Positions 58,928-64,000 of a stretch of 64,000 bases of DNA are shown piece by piece; within the stretch, counting starts at the first letter, position 1; the number at the start of each line of letters is the position of its first letter. The notes under the pieces are model-generated. The model was not told where the DNA came from. It saw only the letters and a program-made list of their open reading frames with translations, and made no database searches. This DNA is from Aphanothece cf. minutissima CCALA 015 (GTDB lineage Bacteria; Cyanobacteriota; Cyanobacteriia; PCC-6307; Cyanobiaceae). A program made the position numbers and the translations under genes. Where the stretch lies: contig PVWP01000001.1 in NCBI GenBank assembly GCA_003003925.1, forward strand, positions 372,001 through 436,000, in the 5' to 3' direction.

Positions 58928-59579
58928 CCGGGCCCCGCTCAAGGCTGGCCACGGTCCATCCCAGCAGGGCGCCGGCGGACAGGCCGAGCCCCAGGGCCCA
59001 GGCCAGGGCGAGCCGGGTGCGGCGCTGCTGCAGCCGCAGGGCCCGCAACCCATGGGACACCTGAAGCGCCAGACAGAGCTTCTGGCGATCGGCGGCGGTG
59101 AGGCTGGCCTCCCGCTCCTGGAGCTGACGGCGCAGCTCCAGCGCCGGATCGATCGGACGGGGGGCCCGGCGGGTCACCACCACGTCGCGGACCTGGCCGG
59201 CAAAGCCGATCACCTGCTCCCGCACCCGGGCGCCACCGTTGCCGGAGCGGGCCCCGTCCTGCCAACCCTTGGTGACGCGATGCACTTTGGCGGTGAACTG
59301 CACCGCATCACCGGGCTGCAGCGCCAGATCGCTCCACTCCTGGCTGAGGCGGAACCAGGCATGCTCCGGCTCCACCACCCGGCCGCTGGCGGTGTGCCGC
59401 AACGAGCGGATGCAGAGCGTCGGGACAATGGTCCCGAGCTTCACCTTGCCACCGAAGCGATCCACCACCCCGCTGAAGCGGGCCACCTGGCCGTGGATGC
59501 TGCCCAGTGCCAGCGGCCCTTTGTCCCGCAGGACCGGGTGGGTGCGGCGGGGCTGGCTGGTGCGGATGGAGTTCGTCAT
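58884..59579 (-). CDS. Hypothetical protein with C-terminal membrane anchor
   Basis: 231 residues. VARFSGVVDRFGGKVKLGTIVPTLCIRSLRHTASGRVV and LQPGDAVQFTAKVHRVTKGW look like an OB-fold-like beta domain (about 30-110); then a charged helical region and a C-terminal helix (LALAWALGLGLSAGALLGWTV) likely to be membrane-spanning. I do not recognise the family. It ends overlapping the preceding plus-strand gene and starts 352 nt from array 3. Confidence 0.6.
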   Translation of the reverse strand: MTNSIRTSQPRRTHPVLRDKGPLALGSIHGQVARFSGVVDRFGGKVKLGTIVPTLCIRSLRHTASGRVVEPEHAWFRLSQEWSDLALQPGDAVQFTAKVHRVTKGWQDGARSGNGGARVREQVIGFAGQVRDVVVTRRAPRPIDPALELRRQLQEREASLTAADRQKLCLALQVSHGLRALRLQQRRTRLALAWALGLGLSAGALLGWTVASLERGPVMESATAPPERGSR

Positions 59580-59739
59580 GGTCCTGCCTGCGGCGGTGTC
59601 CGATCAGCTTCCCGGGCCTGAACCTGATCGATCAACGCGTTGCTGCGAAGATCCAGCCGGACGCTCCCGAAGGCACTGAAGGAAGCTGCGCGCGGATCGG
59701 GCCGCCGGGCAGAAGCCTGGCCCTGAGGAGCGTGAGGCG

Positions 59740-59931
59740 TCTTGCGGTCGATGCGCGCAGCCCCGGAATCACCGCAAACCGCCGTTCTTCCGTGGAGCTG
59801 CGCGCTGTCATGCAGCGCAAGGGGTTTCGGGGTTTTCCATAGGCTTGTCAGGTCTCCTGGAAGCGTCCATACTGGGGCTGCACGCAAACAGGCCTTCAAC
59901 CCGCTGCGCCGCAGGCCTTTTTGGGGCCGGA
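59740..59931 (+). promoter_or_regulatory. Leader of CRISPR array 3
   Basis: Shares the ordered leader blocks with arrays 1 and 2 but more divergently: AAACCGCCGTTCTTCC near 59778, GGGGTTTTCCATA (59828-59840), CACGCAAACAGGCCTTCAAC (59881-59900), and GGGGCCGG before the first repeat. The 352-nt gap upstream to the hypothetical gene holds no other recognisable feature. Confidence 0.75.
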
Positions 59932-60334
59932 GTTCCGGATGACTTGTTCATCCGGGGATGTTGAAACTCGGTTCCGGCGACGGAGATGCCGTTGCTGATG
60001 AACTGTTCCGGATGACTCGTGCATCCGGGGAAGTTGAAACTGCTCCGGTTCGACCCAAACGCTTCCGTCTTCGGTCGAGCTCCGGATGACTTGTTCACCC
60101 GGGGAAGTTGAAACGCCGGGACTTCGTAAGTTCCACAGTCACGACGCCCACGTTCCGGATGACTTGTTCATCCGGAAAAGTTGAAACTTGCTGTTGCGGC
60201 GGCGGTGCCGCCACATCAGGAACTGGGCTCCGGATGACTTGTTCATCCGGGGAAGTTGCACATCATGCAAAGACGGCCCACCAAACACACACGCTCTCAA
60301 GTCCCGGATAACGCGCTCGTCTGGGCTTGATCAC
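59932..60334 (+). CRISPR. CRISPR array 3: 5 repeats plus one degenerate, 5 spacers
   Basis: Repeats at 59932, 60005, 60079, 60152 and 60227, spacers 37-39 nt. Loops are CTTGT (repeats 1, 3, 4, 5) and CTCGT (repeat 2). Repeat 5 ends TTGCACA rather than TTGAAAC, and a strongly decayed sixth copy begins at 60301 (GTCCCGGATAACGCGCTCGT), 38 nt after it. Decay at the right end and the leader homology place the leader on the left. Confidence 0.96.
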
Positions 60335-60504
60335 AGTCGTCCTGGAATGACTTCCGCAAGCCTTGTCGTTGTGCAAACAGTCAGACCAGGGCCCTGAAAT
60401 CCGACTAACCTCACATCCCCAGCCCCACTCTGCGCGATGTGGTGATGCCATACGTTTCCCCCATCGGAGCGCCTTGGTCCGGGCCTGGACAGGCCATTCG
60501 CTGA

Positions 60505-61581
60505 ATGAACGCGTCGCCCAGGGGAGACTGGATCAAGGGTTCGCTGCTGGTGGGCCTCGCATCGGTCGCCCTTGGAGCGGCAACGTCCGCTCTGGCACCC
60601 AATCCGGCGGCGGTCGGGCTGGTTGGTGGCGGGGTGGGAGCGGGCGCCTGCTCCGCGCTGCTGCGGCGGCGCCGACGGAGCACTTCAGCCGCTGCTGTTC
60701 AACTCTCAGCGGAACCCGGGTCAGCAGGCACCGTTGCGCCGCCTCGGCTCACGGTGCCAGCGGTCGCAGCTGCCCCGGGGGCTGCGCCCCCTCGTCCTCC
60801 CTCGCCCCGCTCCCCCTCGACATCGTCTGCCGAGGCTCCGGCGTCCGCCGTTGTCTCCTGGCTGGCGGACCGGGGCATCACCGTCGTGAGCCATGCAACG
60901 CCGGATCCCGCCAGGGATCCGATCTTCGATCGACAGGCCCTGGTCCTCGGCAAGGCCGTGCGGGATAAGCAGGGCCAGCCCCTGCTGCTGCCCCTGCTGA
61001 AGCGCCTGAACTGGGCGGTCTCCAATGGCAGGGGTCTGAGCTTTGATCTGCGCAGCGCCAGCCAGGACCAGATCAGCGGCATGACACGCGTCTGCAGCGG
61101 TCTGCTCAAGGATTCCCTGCTGGCCGAATACCGCTATCGCAAGGGCAGCAAGCTGCTGCAGGTGACCGTTCAGGATCGGGGCGACATCCGTTCCTTCTTC
61201 AGCGGCGGCTGGTTCGAGCGTTTCGTGTGCATCAGCCTGCAGAAGGCCCTGCTGCCGCAACGCAAGGATCTGGCCTGGCTGATGAATACCAAAATCATCT
61301 TTCCCAACGGCGCGAAGCATGAGTTGGATCTGCTCGTTCTCATCAATCGCGATCCCTTGCTGGTGGAGTGCAAATCAGGCGGCGACTACAATGCCCATCT
61401 TCGCAAGTTCTCGGATCACATCAAGCGCCTCTCGATCCAGCCCCATCAGGCCATGCTTGTCATTCTTGATCTTCCCGCCGAAGACTCCAGCCGGCTGAGT
61501 GCATTCTGGGGCTTTCCGGTGATCAATGAACGGCAGCTGGCTGAGGCCGTCCGCACACGGCGGTGTCCCCTTCATCCCTGA
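60505..61581 (+). CDS. Membrane-anchored PD-(D/E)XK nuclease-like protein
   Basis: 358 residues. N-terminus: two hydrophobic helices (GSLLVGLASVALGAATSALA and AVGLVGGGVGAGACSALL) then a basic RRRRR, i.e. anchored with the body in the cytosol. A Pro/Ala/Ser-rich linker (about 60-110) follows. The C-terminal domain has the restriction-like motif: Glu273-Leu-Asp275 in HELDLLVLI and Glu288-Cys-Lys290 in LLVECKSGG, as in the DUF1887 nucleases of Can1/Can2/Card1. No CARF domain is visible. Placed between array 3 and the CARF gene, so it may be a type III ancillary effector; that is inference. Confidence 0.7.
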   Translation: MNASPRGDWIKGSLLVGLASVALGAATSALAPNPAAVGLVGGGVGAGACSALLRRRRRSTSAAAVQLSAEPGSAGTVAPPRLTVPAVAAAPGAAPPRPPSPRSPSTSSAEAPASAVVSWLADRGITVVSHATPDPARDPIFDRQALVLGKAVRDKQGQPLLLPLLKRLNWAVSNGRGLSFDLRSASQDQISGMTRVCSGLLKDSLLAEYRYRKGSKLLQVTVQDRGDIRSFFSGGWFERFVCISLQKALLPQRKDLAWLMNTKIIFPNGAKHELDLLVLINRDPLLVECKSGGDYNAHLRKFSDHIKRLSIQPHQAMLVILDLPAEDSSRLSAFWGFPVINERQLAEAVRTRRCPLHP

Positions 61582-61720
61582 GCCTCCGCCACGTGCCATT
61601 CCAGGCCCGCTTCTTGATCGGCAAGAACAGGCCCCACCTAAACTCCACGCGCGCAGCCCGGTCCTGCAGGCGAAAGGGACGGGGGACATCTGAATCAAAA
61701 CGGCGAACACCTTTGGCCCC

Positions 61721-63088
61721 ATGCCCCGCACCCTCCTGCTCACCACCGGCACCTCGATCGCCAATGGCACAGCGGCCCTCAGCTCCTATCAGCGACGCGC
61801 CACCACCTGGGAGGAGGAGGCCCTCGACCTGCGGGAGCAGATCCGCGAGCGCCTCAAAGGGTTTGACCTTGGTGCAGAAGCCGGCCGTGTGCGCGCCAGT
61901 GCCGAACTGAACATCCTGCACCGCCTGCCGGTGCAGCCCGATGACGAGGTGGTGCTGTTCTCCACCGACACGGCCGAAGGTCGCGCCTGCACCGAGGAAC
62001 TGAAGCGGGTGATCGAGGCTGACTTCGCCGTGGCAGATGTTGCGATCGAGCGGGTTCAGGGCCTGCAGGTGCGCGACGCGCACACCCTGCGCCACACCGG
62101 CCTCAGCAACCTCACCCGGCGGCTGATCCACTACCTCGAGGATCCCCAGCGCCAGTACACCGGTGGCTGTGTGCTCTGCCCCAACGGCGGCTTCAAGGGG
62201 GTGGTGCCCTTTCTGACGGTGCTGGGCATGATCTTCCGTGCACCGGTGGTGTACGTGTTCGAGTTCGCCGAAACGGTGATCTCCCTGCCGCCGCTGCCGC
62301 TGGAGCTGGCCAGCGATCTGTTCGAGCGCGCCCTTCCTGCCCTGTCGTGGGCCGATGCCACCGGCATCTTCGAGGTCGGCGAGTTTCAGCGGCGCATTCC
62401 CGGCTTCCTCCCGGAGGAGGCGCCCCTGTTCGACAGCTTCCTGGAGATCGTGCCCGACGCCACCGATGGCCGTCTCGGCTCTCTCTCGCCTCTGATCTCC
62501 GCCCTCAGCAGACGCGGACCCGGCGGCGAAACCCTGCGGATCTCGGAGCGGGCGCAGCGGGAGCTGGCGGGCCTCGATGCCACGCTGCGCAGGGAGGTGG
62601 AGCACCACCTGCTGAAGCTCACCAGCTCGATCTGGCGCAGCCAGCACCGGGACAGCAAGTTCAACAGCAACCTGGAGTACTACCCGCGCGGGCACAATCC
62701 CTGGCGCTTTGCCGGTTACACCGAGGACGGTCAGTTCCACCTGTGTTGGTTTGCCCAGCACGATGCCTACGATCGGCTGATCCCCCATCTGGGCCAGCGG
62801 GTGAGGTTCTCCGACGAACTGTTCACGGACTACACCCCCCAGTCCCCGGCAGATTCGCCCCCGGCGGCGGACGACCCCTACCGGCAGCACACCTGGTCGG
62901 ATCTGCGCGCCGTGGTCGCGAAGCTGGAAGCCGAGAACCAGCGGCTGGCGAGTGTGGAGCGGCTGGCGAGCCAGAACGCCGCTCGGCTTCAGAAGCTGCA
63001 CCACGAAGCCCGCCGCAGCATCGATGAGCTCAACGACACCAACCGCGAGCTCCGCGATCGCATCCGGCAGCTGGAGGAGTCGTCCTGA
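61721..63088 (+). CDS. CARF-domain protein with RelE-like effector domain (Cami1-like)
   Basis: 455 residues. N-terminal CARF domain of the APE2256 type: LLLTTGTSIANG at 5-16 and the ligand-side block CVLCPNGGFKGVVPFLTVLG around 150-168 with PVVYVFEFAETVISLPPLP. The middle-to-C-terminal part (about 272-360) resembles RelE: ERAQRELAGLDATLRREVEHHLLKL, then NPWRFAGYTEDGQFHLCWFAQHDAYDRL. A coiled-coil tail ends the protein. So cyclic oligoadenylate from Cas10 would bind CARF and switch on an mRNase, as shown for Cami1. It lies 139 nt after the nuclease-like gene. Confidence 0.72.
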   Translation: MPRTLLLTTGTSIANGTAALSSYQRRATTWEEEALDLREQIRERLKGFDLGAEAGRVRASAELNILHRLPVQPDDEVVLFSTDTAEGRACTEELKRVIEADFAVADVAIERVQGLQVRDAHTLRHTGLSNLTRRLIHYLEDPQRQYTGGCVLCPNGGFKGVVPFLTVLGMIFRAPVVYVFEFAETVISLPPLPLELASDLFERALPALSWADATGIFEVGEFQRRIPGFLPEEAPLFDSFLEIVPDATDGRLGSLSPLISALSRRGPGGETLRISERAQRELAGLDATLRREVEHHLLKLTSSIWRSQHRDSKFNSNLEYYPRGHNPWRFAGYTEDGQFHLCWFAQHDAYDRLIPHLGQRVRFSDELFTDYTPQSPADSPPAADDPYRQHTWSDLRAVVAKLEAENQRLASVERLASQNAARLQKLHHEARRSIDELNDTNRELRDRIRQLEESS

Positions 63089-63472
63089 GTACAGCAGGAT
63101 CCGAAGCGGGAGCTGGGATCAGGGTCCCAACGCCCCTGCCAGCAGCACTGACAAACCCAGCGGCGGCGAGGCTGGCCAGGCACGCCTCCCTGTCCAAAGG
63201 CTGCCCCAGGACCCCGACCTTGACGGGAGCGCGTTGAAGAGCGTCAATCTGCTCATGTCCAGTGGGCGGAGCTGTTCCAGGCGGTCGCGGAACCATCATC
63301 ACAAGGGTTCCCTACGTCTTGGTGCCGGGAATGACCGATCGCCGGACCTCTCTGTACCATGGCTGCCCTGTCGCGCTCCATCACCTGCACCCGAAACGGC
63401 AATGGGAATTCACGTCATCCGAATCCGAGCAGTGTCCTCGTAGGTGGCAAAAGCGGCCCAGCGCCCGTGCTA
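63089..63472. other. Gene-poor stretch at the right end of the island
   Basis: No open frame here has a recognisable product. GC content falls towards the right, where the interrupted gene lies. I see no repeat or tRNA fragment. Confidence 0.5.
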
Positions 63473-64000
63473 TCAGAAGGAATACATGGCAATAGACTTC
63501 TTGTCACTCGGCCACGCCTCTGGCAGGGGATGAGGAGCTTTTCGTTTAAACAAATGGTTCTTAACCAGAAATACCACATGGCGGACATCAAAGATAGAGT
63601 TTAGAGATGAATAGTGAGGATTGGCATCGACGACAGAGATGTTGACTCTGGTCTCCGAGAAATCTATTCTAGCCCGGAACACCAGCCTGGCGTCCCAGCT
63701 TCGTGCGATGAAGAGATAATTCCCTTGCAGAAAGATGTCCCACATATCCTCCAGGACGTCACTGATAAACAAAGGACCATCCTTGACCCTCTAAGGCAGA
63801 GGATAAGATAGATCACAGGGCGCCGTAACCAGATTGAGTGGGAGCTTGCCAATATATTGCTTTCCAACTGACTTCCTGAGCGAAATGTACAGCGATAAAT
63901 CGTTCCGATTTCTCAGGCCTGCCAGCATGGTCTGCGAATATCTCCGGCAATCCAGACACCTCACCCCGAATGGGTTGCGTGCTTCATCCAGCCAAACGAG
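63473..64000 (-). pseudogene. Conserved hypothetical gene interrupted by in-frame TAG
   Basis: Reading minus from the window edge gives RNPFGVRCLDCRRYSQTMLA ... SYPLP, then a TAG at 63793-63791, and continues in the same frame with DGPLFISDVLEDMWDIFLQG ... LVKNHLFKRKAPHPLP and a stop at 63473. Both parts together look like one conserved protein family (NPFGV.CLDCR start, DGPLF..D.....WDI..... core, PHPLP near the end), so the gene has a single premature stop or is read through. The 5' end is outside the window. It is clearly AT-richer than neighbours, consistent with transfer or decay. Function unknown. Confidence 0.7.

Noticed and set aside
63030..63302. Minus-strand frame of 90 residues over the 3' end of the CARF gene
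   Set aside because: It overlaps a certain coding region and has no recognisable motif or ribosome-binding site.
41001..64000. cas1, cas2, reverse transcriptase or ordinary cas6 genes
   Set aside because: I inspected all plausible coding frames in the island and found no match to the characteristic motifs of these families.

Overview
The window is GC-rich (roughly two thirds G+C by eye) and reads as an alpha-cyanobacterium of the Cyanobium/Synechococcus/Vulcanococcus type. The evidence is the combination of urtABCDE, urease accessory genes, sbtA-sbtB-NhaS3-like antiporter, ArsM/ArsS, an ARC6/IMS-domain protein and short, dense cyanobacterial-style operons. No rRNA is present; one tRNA (Val, UAC) is seen.

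Left part (1-14.7 kb) is nitrogen acquisition. A TauE/SafE permease fragment and a Coq4-like gene lead into ureD (minus) divergent from ureE-ureF. An ABC substrate-binding lipoprotein and an inverted MlaD/MlaE-like pair separate these from ureG. The urea ABC transporter urtA-urtB-urtC-urtD-urtE follows with an intergenic hairpin and a clear terminator, then, convergently, an FmdB-type zinc ribbon and formamidase (fmdA). The urease structural genes ureABC are not in the window.

The middle (14.7-35.6 kb) is mostly housekeeping: pabC-pabB-queC (with 4-nt overlaps), an ecotin-type protease inhibitor, queE-pyrG, dps, aspS, gcvT, a cNMP-binding-only protein, speB-speE, an exported beta-carbonic anhydrase with ArfB, mazG, the inorganic-carbon cluster sbtA-sbtB-antiporter, and arsS-arsM. 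queC has no conventional in-frame start upstream of its P-loop motif, which suggests a 1-nt indel in a C/G run.

Immediately after tRNA-Val (35.7 kb) the content becomes accessory: a RelBE-like pair, a Phd/PIN pair, a LuxR-type regulator, an orphan PIN gene, and an isochorismatase divergent from a glutamine-synthetase-like gene. From 41.1 kb to the right edge lies a type III-B CRISPR-Cas island. It holds three arrays (12, 6 and 5+1 repeats) with one repeat family and three homologous leaders, a complete cmr1-cas10-cmr3-cmr4-cmr5-cmr6 operon whose Cas10 has GGDD but no N-terminal HD domain, and no cas1, cas2 or ordinary cas6. Divergent from the cmr operon is a protein that looks like Csb2 (the Cas5-Cas6 fusion of type I-G/I-U), which could be the crRNA-processing enzyme. 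Next to array 3 are two effector candidates: a membrane-anchored PD-(D/E)XK nuclease-like protein and a CARF protein whose C-terminal half looks RelE-like (Cami1-type).

Inside the island are also alkB plus a methyltransferase-like gene, an SH3/IMS multidomain membrane protein, and a fusion of a P-loop kinase-like domain with a WYL regulator. A shared palindromic motif (TTCGTACGAA-like core) lies upstream of the csb2-like/cmr pair, upstream of alkB and upstream of the WYL gene, suggesting one regulon. The right edge holds an AT-richer conserved gene interrupted by an in-frame TAG.
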